Below are positions 50,701-59,467 of a stretch of DNA of 64,000 nucleotides, piece after piece. The stretch covers positions 124,001 to 188,000 of the forward strand of contig DAOULB010000002.1 in NCBI GenBank assembly GCA_034420695.1, given 5' to 3'. Origin of the DNA: Io17-Chloro-G2 sp034420695. Lineage in GTDB: Bacteria > Chloroflexota > Dehalococcoidia > Lucifugimonadales > UBA3495. The position numbers and the translations under genes are program-made. Within the stretch, counting starts at the first letter, position 1. Every line of letters starts with the position of its first letter. The notes beneath the pieces are model-generated. The model was not told where the DNA came from. It searched no databases and worked only from the letters and a program-made list of their open reading frames with translations.

Positions 50701-53452
50701 TACGGTGGATATTTCCCTGCTCCAGCCCGAGGTGGGTACCGGGCTCACCGCCTCGGTAAGCGACCCGGACGGCGGCGTCACGGGCGCGACCTGGACATGG
50801 TACAGGTCCAAAACAGTCAACCCCGTCCAGGATGAGACGGACACTACCGATTCCACTTTCGTAGCCTCTTGGGAGGCGATTACGGGGGCACCTACTGACG
50901 GGACCTATACGCCTGCCGTCGATGACGTAGGCAGGTACCTGCTGGCCAGGGTAGCCTACGGGGATACTCAGGATACTACCGCCGACGCTAAGGCAGCAGT
51001 GGCAAGAACGGGCGAAAGAGCGCGGGCGGATGTGGCGGACGATGCCAACAACTCCCCCGACTTCAGGAATGCCGAAACCACTAGGACCATACCGGAAAAT
51101 GCCGCTGTGGGAACTAACGTGGGCCGTCCGGTGATTGTAGATGTCAATGAGGACAATGACGTTCTGACCTACGTGTTGGACAACGACGCCATCGTCACCG
51201 GCGATGTGGACACGACCGGCGACGTGGGATTCTTCTCCATCAACAAGAGGACCGGGCAGATCACGGTGGCCAAGAAGCTGGACTTCGACCAGAAGCCGGA
51301 GCACCCGGAGCCCGCCGACGGCAAGTATGTGTTCTGGGTCAGGGCCTGGGACTCCTCCGGGGAATCCACCGGCGACGAGAATAACGACCACATTGAGGTT
51401 ACGGTCACCGCCACCGACGTCAACGATGCCCCGAAAATCACGGGAGGAGCTGCGGAAATCTCCATTAACGAGGTGGACAGCAGTAAGAAGAGCAGCGACG
51501 TTACCCGGTTTGTGGGGCTTGGCAAACGGTTGAACACCGCCGGCGATGCGCAGGAGGATGACCCTGATAACCCCAACCTCTACCGCCGGACCGATGAGGA
51601 TCGCGTCGATAGCGGCAGGTGGCCCGACCAACCCATCGGGGGGCCGGACGGCAGCCTCTTTGAGTACAGCGTCCCGACCGGCGAGGCCGACATCGGGCGT
51701 AGGCTCCACTTCAAGAGGACCAACCTGCCCGACTACGAGAACCCCATGGACTCCAACCGGGACAACGTTTACGAGGTGACTGTAAGGGTCTTGGACAATG
51801 ACGGCGCAGCCGGCACCAAGAACGTCCGCATCACCGTGATGAACGTGGACGAGGCCGGCAAGCTGGTGTTGACCCCCGAGCAGCCCGACGCTGGGATGCC
51901 CGTGGTGGCGACGCTGACCGACCCCGACGGCGTAACCAGCATCACCAACTGGCGCTGGGCCATCGCCGACGGCACCGTGGCTGATTTCGCCGCCGCAGTT
52001 GCCCTCGACGACACTATCGACGATGACGGCTTGGGCGAAGTCGCTGGCGCGACCATGTCCCAGTACATGGCCGACGAAGGCAAGTTCGTGTGGGCTGAGG
52101 TGGACTACCGGGACGGAGCCAGTGCGGTGAACCACCCGGTTACCGCCTTGGACGAAAGGAACGACGATCCAGATACGGATCCAACCCCCATCGAAACGGC
52201 CTTCGATTCCGACGAGACCCTGGAGAAGGTGACCGACAACGCCGTGGAGCCGGACCCTGACACTACGACCGGCCCGGACGCGCCCTCCGCGGACATCATC
52301 GAGGTCGAGAGGATGGTTTACGAGAACGTCCCATCCACCGGCTACGTGGGTATCCCGCTTGACCCCAATGCGCACATAGACTATCGGGCCAACGGCGGCA
52401 CGGCGTCGCGGGACACCATAGCCGGCCCCGACGCGGCTACCTTCGTCTTCGCCGAGGAGCAAGACGATTCGGGCGACACCTTCTACGACACGACTCTGGC
52501 GCCCACGGACGACGATCTTACGGACAAGAAGGGCCAGCTTGCGGCGGCGGTGGTAACCCACTTCGACCGTGAGACCAAGCCCCAGTACATCATCGAGGTC
52601 AGGGACCCCGACGCCCAGGTTACCGTCGGCGCAGTGCGGGTCACCATCAACGTGATGGACGTGAACGAAGCCCCGTCCGCGCCGGAGCAACTCCGGGCCG
52701 CCCTCACCGTGACCGGCACCCAGAGGTTCGAAATCGGCGAGGTAATCGACCCCGCCGGCGCAATGCCCGAGGTGGGTACCTTTAACACCCTGGGAGCCGA
52801 CGCCGCCAGTTCCACTTGGACCCTGGCCGGCGCCGACATGGACGACTTCACCATCACCCCGGGCCCGGGCAGCATGGCGACGGTAACCTTCGCCGCCCTC
52901 CCGGACTTCGAGAACGAGGCCGACGCCGACACGGACAACGTCTACAACATAACGGTGACCGCCAACGACGGCTCCAACACCGCTACCCGTGACGTGACCG
53001 TAACCGTCACCAACATGAAAGAGGAAGGCACCGTCTCCCTGGACATGGCTACCCCCAGGGTAGGTGAGGCTGTGACCGCGGAGGTCAGCGACCCCGACAT
53101 GGTCGACATGGCCACCGTGACCTGGCAGTGGGCTGTTGAAGACGCCGCCAACGGCGGGGACTACATGGACATCGCCGGAGCCACCACCGCCAGCTACACC
53201 CCGGTTGCCGACGACGTTGGCAAGAAAGTCAGGGCCACCGCCAGCTACACCGACGGCTTCGGTGCCGACGAGGCGGTGAAAGCTTCCACTAACCCGGTGG
53301 CGGCCGGAGGAATACCGGGCGACACCGACGGAGATGACTCCATCAGCACCACGGAAATGTTGGCGGCCATAGGGCTGTACTTCCAAGACCCGCCGGGGCT
53401 CACTCTGATGGAAATGCTGGAAATCATAGGTGCCTACTTTAGCGGAAGCTAG
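47714..53452 (+). CDS. Giant exported cadherin-like repeat protein (1,912 residues)
   Basis: The ATG at 47714 is chosen because TGAGGA (47703-47708) precedes it; an upstream in-frame GTG lacks a site. The signal segment (WVAVAVGAFVLALSAFLVL) is cleaved probably after SVSAQA. The body alternates two module types. One is cadherin-like, with calcium-binding endings such as VTDANDAPEI and TATDVNDAPK. The other is Ig-like, with cores VTWQWSRA, SYTPVADDVGKKVRATASYTD and EVGTTLTASVSDPDG. Modules recur at least five times. The C-terminus GDTDGDDSISTTEMLAAIGLYF followed by TLMEMLEIIGAYFSG resembles a dockerin/EF-hand calcium motif. No LPXTG or C-terminal membrane helix, so attachment may depend on this last motif. 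Likely role: calcium-dependent adhesion or matrix. Confidence 0.85.
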   Translation: MLKRYPIALNTWVAVAVGAFVLALSAFLVLSHNSPDSVSAQATPAPGLIQYAENGEGPVRVFTSEDPEGAGVHWDVTGTDADDFSISGGVLTFNKPPNFESPTDRPHGILDFNGDTDTADPGESAATTEADRMYQITIRASEMRSGSGGLALSTEAHFTVEVTDVNEPGVVTIDRIQPEVGTTLTASVSDPDGTTGTTDTPTTVAWQWYYSSVTNPVASSERHWRAISGATDPAYIPSGDRVGDATDSTPDTAGKYLRAVATYTDSLGTERTTPGVTDNPVRPEVASTSDTGVSNPANGSPGFTQGVDYSRTVSESLGRGMNVGAPVVATDPQNDVLTYFLDDDDDATNGLGTTGDVGLFSINKATGQLMVAKSLDYDNNADRRYRFYVRAYDPSGEDAQVQVTVNVTDANDAPEIKGNKPSTAGPTDPTPDAPSELRVNEQDSDKGADPYDGAPGMPIGYELGSTTINSPNVFTAPDEDDRGQITWTLEGDDKDQFVLTQANLSGSDEPVAVVFQSPPDYENPTDANGDSVYKVTLVATDSTSLPGSSALRDERPLTVFVDNVHELGKVTMKAGGANEDQPHIGEAVTAEVTDPDGGVAVVTWQWSRAGYVESGTQVADTDATTYEVIPGATSSSYTPRTLRNSRGVITYDDDGATLRVTATYIDVTSDVDDPDSATVDERVQGTGPVAKVADTGDGSAAGATRLYRVMATSENAVRVAPGDPSATDDPVFEMASYDRTVAENAETNTLVGEPVTVNPERNVTFNYNLDATVTNANAYFTIDNHGQIRVGEVPFPDPLPAGVEAIPTGADPADGPVMDDPTLDYEGTSNTFSLIVTATDASDSSRTATAGVTVTLDDLNERPYFDMVSRAAGGTATDPLTYIETRTNAVVELEAVEPDGDTLRWETAGADGPDFEVRQLSDIPGSGKDRVALYFKSQPDFENGKGSGDFDDDGTSSPIEYEVTVRAIETTAVGGGPNLAAELMVFVTVQNGDEDGTVDISLLQPEVGTGLTASVSDPDGGVTGATWTWYRSKTVNPVQDETDTTDSTFVASWEAITGAPTDGTYTPAVDDVGRYLLARVAYGDTQDTTADAKAAVARTGERARADVADDANNSPDFRNAETTRTIPENAAVGTNVGRPVIVDVNEDNDVLTYVLDNDAIVTGDVDTTGDVGFFSINKRTGQITVAKKLDFDQKPEHPEPADGKYVFWVRAWDSSGESTGDENNDHIEVTVTATDVNDAPKITGGAAEISINEVDSSKKSSDVTRFVGLGKRLNTAGDAQEDDPDNPNLYRRTDEDRVDSGRWPDQPIGGPDGSLFEYSVPTGEADIGRRLHFKRTNLPDYENPMDSNRDNVYEVTVRVLDNDGAAGTKNVRITVMNVDEAGKLVLTPEQPDAGMPVVATLTDPDGVTSITNWRWAIADGTVADFAAAVALDDTIDDDGLGEVAGATMSQYMADEGKFVWAEVDYRDGASAVNHPVTALDERNDDPDTDPTPIETAFDSDETLEKVTDNAVEPDPDTTTGPDAPSADIIEVERMVYENVPSTGYVGIPLDPNAHIDYRANGGTASRDTIAGPDAATFVFAEEQDDSGDTFYDTTLAPTDDDLTDKKGQLAAAVVTHFDRETKPQYIIEVRDPDAQVTVGAVRVTINVMDVNEAPSAPEQLRAALTVTGTQRFEIGEVIDPAGAMPEVGTFNTLGADAASSTWTLAGADMDDFTITPGPGSMATVTFAALPDFENEADADTDNVYNITVTANDGSNTATRDVTVTVTNMKEEGTVSLDMATPRVGEAVTAEVSDPDMVDMATVTWQWAVEDAANGGDYMDIAGATTASYTPVADDVGKKVRATASYTDGFGADEAVKASTNPVAAGGIPGDTDGDDSISTTEMLAAIGLYFQDPPGLTLMEMLEIIGAYFSGS

Positions 53453-53495
53453 GGTAGCACTCGTTCCCGGCGGGAACCCGGGATAGACAAGACAA

Positions 53496-53543
53496 GGTCC
53501 CGCTTGCTCTAGGGGCAAAGCCCCAGTGAATGCAAGCGGGACC
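53496..53543 (+). promoter_or_regulatory. Large compound hairpin in the leader of the collagen-like gene
   Basis: A perfect 12-bp outer stem (53496-53507 with 53532-53543) encloses an inner hairpin GGGGC-AAA-GCCCC (53512-53524). It ends 3 bases before AAGGAG, the ribosome site of the next gene. No T-run follows, so it is more likely an RNA-stabilising or translation-control element than a terminator. Confidence 0.6.
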
Positions 53544-53559
53544 AAGAAGGAGAATAAGA

Positions 53560-55299
53560 TTGAATAGAGCATTGACGCTGCTGGTGATAGCGGCGGTGGT
53601 CATGGGAATAGCTGGGCTGGTGGTGGTAGGTACAGTGGCCGCTTCCCAGCATCCGGAGAGGACTTTCTCCCCTGCGTCAGTGGCTCCGGGCGGTGAGGTG
53701 GAAGTGACCTTGACGCGCACTGGCTTGGGTGCCGGTGTGGGCCAGGTCAGGGAGACCCTGCCGGCAGGCTTCACCTATGTAGCCGGCTCGGTGGCGGTTG
53801 CCGACGCGGCCCCCGCTCCCCGCGCTGGGGTAAGCGTGGACGCAAGGACCACCCAAGGCCAAGTGGTTAGCTTCAACGTGGCCGTGGCGGATTCTATCAA
53901 GTACAAGGTGATGGTGGCAGACTCCGTTGCGGACGGGCCCCATGAATTCACCGGCCAAGTCTTGGGCTTGGCTGGCCAACAGGACATCGCTGCCAACTCG
54001 GTTACTGTGGCAACCGGTGCCACTCCGGACCCCTCGCCCTCGCCTTCCCCATCGCCTTCTCCCACCACACCGGCAGCCGGGCTGAATAGGTCCTTCTCGG
54101 CGGCCTCGGTTCGCCCGGGTGCCCGGGTTGAAGTGACTATCAGCGGAATTGGCGCCGCCAATGGGGTTGCCCAAGTGGTTGAGACCCTGCCCGGCGGATT
54201 CAGTTATGTTCACGGCTCGGCGGCCGTCGCCGACGCCAGTCCGGCTTCCCGTTCTGGAGTAACCGGTACGGTGGATAGCCAGAATTCCCAGATTGTGAGG
54301 TTCGACCTCGTAGCGGCTGACTCTATCAAGTACCGGGTCGACGTGGACTCCGGCGCCGCGGAGCAGTCCTACACTTTCTCCGGCGGCATTGTTAAGAGCC
54401 TTACCGGCTCCGATGAGTCTATTCCCGACAGCTCAATAACGGTAAGTGCCACCGCCGGGTTGCAACCCACTGGGGCGGTGCGCTCCTTCAACCCTGCGAC
54501 CATCCCTGTGGCGGCTGCGCCGGGAGCCAATGTGACCGTAACAATCACAGGGCTGGGAATTCCCAGCGGAGTGGGGCAGGTGTTAGAGACCCTGCCGGAC
54601 GGGTTCAGCTTTGTCGACGAGTCGGAAATGATTGCCGACGCTAACCCTTCAGACAGGTCGGCGATCTTGGCCACAGTGGACGGCCAGGTTGTTACCTTCG
54701 ACATCATCGCCGCCAATTCGGTGAGTTACCAAGTGGAAATTGGCGCCGACATTCAACCCGGTACCCACACTTTCCGGGGCGTCTTGAAAGAACTGACCTC
54801 CGAGGGAGCGATCGAGGCGACTTCCGTGAGAGTGGACGCGCCTCCCCCGCCCCCAACGCGGGTCCGCCGCAGCGGCGGTGGTGGCGGCTTCCGCTACATT
54901 CCGCCCCCGGAAACCCCCACCCCCGCGCCCACGGCAACGCCGCGGCCGACGGCCACCATGGCCCCGCCCACGCCGGTGCCCACCCTCTCCGCCATGGAAA
55001 TGGAAGCGGTCAAGGGCGACAAGGGTGACCAAGGTGACCCCGGCGACCAAGGCGACAAGGGAGCCAAGGGCGACAGGGGTGACACCGGAGCCAAGGGCCC
55101 GACCGGCGACGCCGGCGCAGCGGGCGCAGATGGGGCCCCCGGCGCAGCCGGCGCCAAGGGCGACGCCGGAGACGCTGGACGCGCCGGTGGAGCTGGACCC
55201 GACGGCGGCGGCAGTCCCCTGGGACTCATCGCCTTCATCCTGGCCGTGGTCGCAGTGCTCGGAGCCGGCGGAGTCTTCCTGGCGCGGCGCGGCGGCTAG
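53560..55299 (+). CDS. Exported surface protein: three beta-repeats, Pro-rich stalk, collagen-like tail, membrane anchor
   Basis: 579 residues from a TTG at 53560, with AAGGAG 7 bases upstream; an in-frame ATG at 53530 lies inside the leader hairpin and is rejected. Signal/anchor helix ALTLLVIAAVVMGIAGLVVVG. Three homologous ~130-residue modules share FSPASV, GVGQV(R/L)ETLP and F(T/S)YV, separated by a PSPSPSPSP linker. A PPPPP/TPTPAPTATPRPT stalk follows. Then come 21 uninterrupted Gly-X-Y triplets rich in GDK/GDA, a GGGS spacer, the helix LGLIAFILAVVAVLGAGG and an ARRGG tail. The Gly-X-Y tract should form a collagen-like triple helix. The C-terminal arrangement is the same as in the protein at 58522. 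Confidence 0.85.
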   Translation: MNRALTLLVIAAVVMGIAGLVVVGTVAASQHPERTFSPASVAPGGEVEVTLTRTGLGAGVGQVRETLPAGFTYVAGSVAVADAAPAPRAGVSVDARTTQGQVVSFNVAVADSIKYKVMVADSVADGPHEFTGQVLGLAGQQDIAANSVTVATGATPDPSPSPSPSPSPTTPAAGLNRSFSAASVRPGARVEVTISGIGAANGVAQVVETLPGGFSYVHGSAAVADASPASRSGVTGTVDSQNSQIVRFDLVAADSIKYRVDVDSGAAEQSYTFSGGIVKSLTGSDESIPDSSITVSATAGLQPTGAVRSFNPATIPVAAAPGANVTVTITGLGIPSGVGQVLETLPDGFSFVDESEMIADANPSDRSAILATVDGQVVTFDIIAANSVSYQVEIGADIQPGTHTFRGVLKELTSEGAIEATSVRVDAPPPPPTRVRRSGGGGGFRYIPPPETPTPAPTATPRPTATMAPPTPVPTLSAMEMEAVKGDKGDQGDPGDQGDKGAKGDRGDTGAKGPTGDAGAAGADGAPGAAGAKGDAGDAGRAGGAGPDGGGSPLGLIAFILAVVAVLGAGGVFLARRGG

Positions 55300-55333
55300 C
55301 CCGCAACCGCCAGCAACCCCAGACCCGACCAAG

Positions 55334-55362
55334 CCGGGGGCCCCAACAGGCCCCCGGTTTCG
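55334..55362 (+). terminator. Terminator after the collagen-like surface gene
   Basis: 9-bp stem CCGGGGGCC/GGCCCCCGG (55334-55342 with 55349-55357), loop CCAACA, then TTTCG. Confidence 0.75.
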
Positions 55363-56056
55363 CTGTAATGTTCCCGGGTAATCGACCCGGCCGGAATTCG
55401 GGCTGGTTCCCAACAATCAGTGCCACCCTCGGTGGGGTTCTTGACCCCCGCCGGCTGTGAGAAGAAACAGGGACCCCGCGCCTCCGGCCCATGCCGGCAT
55501 ACCGCCTGGAAGGCCTGTATCCCCAAGCTTGTAATACTGGCGTAATACAGACCGGGCTACACTCACCCCAAGTCCGGCCCCCTGTTCCACTCCCCACGGC
55601 TGGCCCTGCCCGGAGGGAACCCCGGGGGCAAACAAAACTGGCTTATTACGGTGTCCAAACTCGTTGACTTGGAATTTGGCCGGATGCTAGAAATAGTAGG
55701 CCGGAAACTATGGGCCAGATTTGATGAGCCAGGCTCTATGAAAACGGACCTGGACCCCGGTCCCGGGCTTAAATCTAACGGAGGTTTCGGGGAACTCTCG
55801 GGGAGAGCAGGGGAATGAGGCAAATGAACGCACTGCTTAACACTACAGTTCCGGCTTTCTTGCTCCGGGCTTTTTTGCCTCCGGTTCCCTTGTTTATGGA
55901 CCCTTCGCTGGTGCCCCGGTCCCGGGAGGAGGTGCCTATGTGAGCACCGGCCAAGCCGGCTGGGCCAAGCCCGCCGCAAAGGCCCCGAAGATAGAGAACG
56001 CCAGTCCAGGTCTTCCACTTGGCCCAAGGGGGCCAGAACACAGGAGAGTAGAGTAG
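55363..56056 (+). other. Intergenic leader region before the IPT/TIG-like gene
   Basis: About 690 bases without a supported gene. A weak promoter candidate is TTGACT at 55664-55669 with TAGAAA at 55688-55693 (18-base spacer). The long distance suggests an independent transcription unit with a leader. AGGAGAG near 56042 is the ribosome site. Confidence 0.45.
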
Positions 56057-58387
56057 ATGAAAACTAAAATCGGAGTATCTTCCGGACTTGCCCTGACCCT
56101 GCTGGTCGGCGTCTTCGCTACCATGCTGGCCCTGGGCATGTTCAACACCAGCCCCGTGGCCGCGCAGGCAGGCCTTCCCAGCGTGGAACATATACCCACT
56201 GGAACCGGGGACGCAGCCAAGGTCACGGTGAAATTTGTGACCGCTGCCGGACTGTCCCCCGGGGACTCGATCATGATCGAGTTTGAGGACGACGTAAAAG
56301 TGCCTGACGTGTTGAATCCTAGGCACGTTACCATCGGTGCCGGTGGTGTAGGCAGCAGCGGTAACAGCTTCGTTCCAGGAACGTCAACGTCTGGAGTAGC
56401 TCTGGGCGGCAGCGTAGTAGTGGAGTTTGTGGGAACCCCGGCCGATGAGGCCCTGGTTACCATAGACGTTGGCGACATGATTCCCGGAGACACCGCCCCC
56501 GGTTTGCAGGGAATTGAGGCGGGGTCGCCGGTAACTGTTACCTTCTCACAGTCGGCGGGGATCACGAACCCCACCGAGGGTGGCACTTGGAACGTCAAGG
56601 TGTCGACCACCAATGACGCTACCATGACTAGCGCGGACGATAACAGCTTCGACACTCTGCGCACCATCTCCTTGAGCTCCAAGGACGGTGAGCGGGGTTC
56701 CAAGGTGACCGTAACCGGCGCCGGGTTCAAGAACAGCACCACCGCAGTGGCGTGGCTGGATAAGAACAATGACCGCAACCACGACACCGGCGAGATAGAG
56801 CTGTGCAACGCCGTCGTGGCCCGGGACGACACCTTCACCTGCGACTTCACCGTCAACCCCAACCACTTCCCCGCTGGCGTGAAGCAGTACGTTGCCGCCT
56901 CCGACGGGCGTGGCAATAAGACCGATGAGGGCCAGAGTGGTGAGTGGACCCTGAAGGGACAGGTCAAGGCAGTACCCGACGAGGCCGCCATCGGCGACGT
57001 CGTCACCCTGGAATTCCGGGACTTCCCCGCTGGTCAAACCCTCAGCAGGCTGAGGATCGGGAGTACCAATTTGCTCAACGAGATGGGCGGGTTGGCTGAC
57101 AGCTTCATTCCCGGCGCCAGCAATTCCGCTACAATCACGATTCCCAATGACGTGGACTTGGGCAAGCAGTCCTTGTCCGTTGCGACTGGTTCTGGCTCCA
57201 CTGGGTCGGGCACCCGCCGCGACACCGTGAACATCCTGGGCGCCCGGGTGAACGTGGTCCCTGACACCCTCGTGGCCAACCAGTCGGTGACCATCAGCGG
57301 CAGCGGCTTCACCGGACGTTCGGTTGTTAGTTCCATCTCTCTGGGTGGGACCGACATCGCTTCCGGCAAGATCGACGGCGGAGATACCGTCCAAGTCGAC
57401 GACGGCGGCAACTGGACCGCCACCGTGGTCATCCCGGTGGAAGGCCCCGCTGTCACCCCTGGCACCTACGACCTGAAGGTGACCGACGACGCCAACAGGG
57501 CCGGCGTGGCCCGGGTCACCGTCAAGGGCCGGACCATCTCCTTCGAGCCCGAAGAGAGCCACATCGGCACCCCGGTGACCGTCAGCGGTGAAGGCTGGCC
57601 CGCCAGCAACTCCGCCTCCGGCGCCGACAACACCCGCATCGAGGTCGAGTACAACGTCGGCGCTTCCATCGAAGAAGACGCCACCGTCACCGCCGATGCC
57701 GACGGCCGTTTCTCGGTGCAGCTGACCGTCCCCAGGGGCGCCAGCATACCCTCCACCAACCGGGTGGACGTGTGGTTCACCGCAACGGATAACAGCCGGG
57801 TCACCGAGACGGTGTCCCACCGGGTGCCCAGCGCATCCATAGCCATCAGCCCCACCAGCGGCCCCGGTGGCACCACCATCACCCTGACCGGCGGCGGCTT
57901 CAAGGGCTTCACCGGCTTGGAAAGCCTGCAGGTCAGCGGGCTGAACGTTACCCCCAGCCCGGGCAACCCCAACACCGACCGGGACGGCAACCTGCCCGAA
58001 ATGACCGTCTTGATCCCCGGACTGGATCCCGGAACCGCTTCGGTGCGGATTAACGTCGGCGGCACCGTCGCCAGCGCCCCCTTCACCGTAACCTCCGGGG
58101 CAGTCGGTCCCAGCATGATGATGAAGACCGAGGACGCACCGGTCGAAGAGTTCCTTAAGGACCTCATCGACAACCAGGTGGAAGGCCAGCCCAACTTGGT
58201 GGACGCCTACTACCTTGACGAATCAACCCAGACCTACCAGTCCTTCGTGACCGACCCGGCCTTCGCCGCCTTCAACACCCTGACTACGGTCAACAGCGGC
58301 GACGTGCTGAACGTCCGCATCCGTGCGGCGCAGACCTTCCTGGGCAAGGACCGGCCCGGTCCCTGGACCAACGTGGTAGTACCCTAA
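56057..58387 (+). CDS. Exported multi-domain protein with IPT/TIG-like repeats
   Basis: 776 residues. Signal peptide MKTKIGVSSGLALTLL...VAAQA, cleaved about residue 36. Several beta-rich modules share the pattern of IPT/TIG or MSCRAMM-like domains: SKDGERGSKVTVTGAGFKNS, VANQSVTISGSGFTGRS, EESHIGTPVTVSGEGWPAS and SPTSGPGGTTITLTGGGFKG, roughly 110-130 residues apart. The C-terminal ~80 residues differ and end WTNVVVP with no anchor or sorting motif, so it is secreted or bound to another surface component. Flanked by the two collagen-like genes on the same strand. Confidence 0.8.
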   Translation: MKTKIGVSSGLALTLLVGVFATMLALGMFNTSPVAAQAGLPSVEHIPTGTGDAAKVTVKFVTAAGLSPGDSIMIEFEDDVKVPDVLNPRHVTIGAGGVGSSGNSFVPGTSTSGVALGGSVVVEFVGTPADEALVTIDVGDMIPGDTAPGLQGIEAGSPVTVTFSQSAGITNPTEGGTWNVKVSTTNDATMTSADDNSFDTLRTISLSSKDGERGSKVTVTGAGFKNSTTAVAWLDKNNDRNHDTGEIELCNAVVARDDTFTCDFTVNPNHFPAGVKQYVAASDGRGNKTDEGQSGEWTLKGQVKAVPDEAAIGDVVTLEFRDFPAGQTLSRLRIGSTNLLNEMGGLADSFIPGASNSATITIPNDVDLGKQSLSVATGSGSTGSGTRRDTVNILGARVNVVPDTLVANQSVTISGSGFTGRSVVSSISLGGTDIASGKIDGGDTVQVDDGGNWTATVVIPVEGPAVTPGTYDLKVTDDANRAGVARVTVKGRTISFEPEESHIGTPVTVSGEGWPASNSASGADNTRIEVEYNVGASIEEDATVTADADGRFSVQLTVPRGASIPSTNRVDVWFTATDNSRVTETVSHRVPSASIAISPTSGPGGTTITLTGGGFKGFTGLESLQVSGLNVTPSPGNPNTDRDGNLPEMTVLIPGLDPGTASVRINVGGTVASAPFTVTSGAVGPSMMMKTEDAPVEEFLKDLIDNQVEGQPNLVDAYYLDESTQTYQSFVTDPAFAAFNTLTTVNSGDVLNVRIRAAQTFLGKDRPGPWTNVVVP

Positions 58388-58412
58388 ATGGCCGCAAGCC
58401 AAGAGCTTAAAC

Positions 58413-58480
58413 CCGGGGCCGCCCCCTCTCCCGGATTCCCCGTAGAAACGGAAGAAGGAAGAACGGAAGGGCGGCCCCGG
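58413..58480 (+). promoter_or_regulatory. Large hairpin between two surface-protein genes
   Basis: 12-bp perfect stem (58413-58424 with 58469-58480), 44-base loop. Comparable in stem length and position to 53496-53543. It ends 27 bases before the AAGGAG site of the next gene. No T-run. Confidence 0.55.
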
Positions 58481-58521
58481 CAGCCCACCCCCGGATCCCA
58501 CCCCAGGATAAGGAGAATTAG

Positions 58522-59256
58522 ATGAAAAAGGTCAGAATACTAGCCTTGGCGGCCGTAGCGGCCCTGCTGCTGCTGTTCCCGGCAGTGGTATCGGCCCAGC
58601 CGGCGCCGCCCCACCTGACCAACCTGATGGTCAGCTTGGACGGCAACCCGGCCCCCGACGGCACCGAGGTAAAGGTGATGGTTGACGGGGCCATGGTCCA
58701 GGTCCAGGTCGGGGCCGAGATGATGGACTCGGTTATGACCAAGGGAGGCATGGTGGCCCTCGCCATTCCCGGCGATGCCGCTACCTCCGGCAAGACTATT
58801 AGCTTCATGATCAACGGAATGGACGCCGCCGAGACCGACAACTGGGAGCGGGGCGGTCACGTTGACAAGAACTTCTCCATCTCGGCCATGGGCGCCATGA
58901 TGCCCAAGCCCGATGAAAAGCCCGCCATGACCGATGAAGAAAAGATGATGGCCATGAAGGGCGAGAAGGGAGACAAGGGCGACCAAGGCGAAAAGGGCGA
59001 CACAGGACCTAAGGGCGACAAGGGCGACACTGGTGGCGCTGGCCCCAAGGGCGACACCGGTCCCGCCGGAGCCGACGGCGCCCCCGGCGCTCCCGGTGAA
59101 AAAGGCGACAAGGGCGACGCCGGAGCCCCAGGCCAGACCGGCCCTGCCGGAGCCGACGGCGGCGGCGGAGCCTTGGGCCTGGTTGCTCTCATCCTGGCAA
59201 TCGTTGCCCTCGTGGGCGTAGCTGGCGCTTTCGTAATGGGCCGCTCCGGCTCATAA
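58522..59256 (+). CDS. Exported collagen-like protein with membrane anchor
   Basis: 244 residues. Signal peptide MKKVRILALAAVAALLLLFP...VSAQ, then a ~120-residue beta-rich head (MVSLDGNPAPDGTEVKVMVDG). Next are 22 uninterrupted Gly-X-Y triplets (GEKGDKGDQGEKGDT and on), a GGGG spacer, the helix LGLVALILAIVALVGVAGAFV and a short MGRSGS tail. This is a lollipop-like trimeric layout, a head outside on a collagen stalk. AAGGAG precedes the ATG. Same C-terminal architecture as 53560-55299. A strong terminator follows. Confidence 0.88.
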   Translation: MKKVRILALAAVAALLLLFPAVVSAQPAPPHLTNLMVSLDGNPAPDGTEVKVMVDGAMVQVQVGAEMMDSVMTKGGMVALAIPGDAATSGKTISFMINGMDAAETDNWERGGHVDKNFSISAMGAMMPKPDEKPAMTDEEKMMAMKGEKGDKGDQGEKGDTGPKGDKGDTGGAGPKGDTGPAGADGAPGAPGEKGDKGDAGAPGQTGPAGADGGGGALGLVALILAIVALVGVAGAFVMGRSGS

Positions 59257-59321
59257 CCACCGCTGCCCCCACACCGGTTGCCGGCCAAGGGCCGGTAACC
59301 CCGCAACCCACGGAACCCCAA

Positions 59322-59358
59322 GAAGCCCCGGGTCAAACCCCGGGGCTTCCCCTTTTGT
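59322..59358. terminator. Terminator ending the surface-protein locus (probably bidirectional)
   Basis: Perfect 11-bp stem (59322-59332 with 59339-59349), loop TCAAAC, tail CCCCTTTTGTT. Located between convergent genes. Confidence 0.9.
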
Positions 59359-59467
59359 TAGGGCTGCGCGAAACCCGGCCCAAACCCGGACCGGTGCTGG
59401 CAAGAAGAGGCGTAAGGACGTAAGGGCGGTTGAACCGGCGGAGAAGAGGAGCGGCGTTGTGAGGTCC

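Noticed and set aside
50579..53572. A 997-codon minus-strand open frame across the giant surface gene
   Set aside because: Antisense shadow of the repeat-containing cadherin-like protein. It has no start site, no motifs, and the forward frame has a signal peptide and repeated domains.
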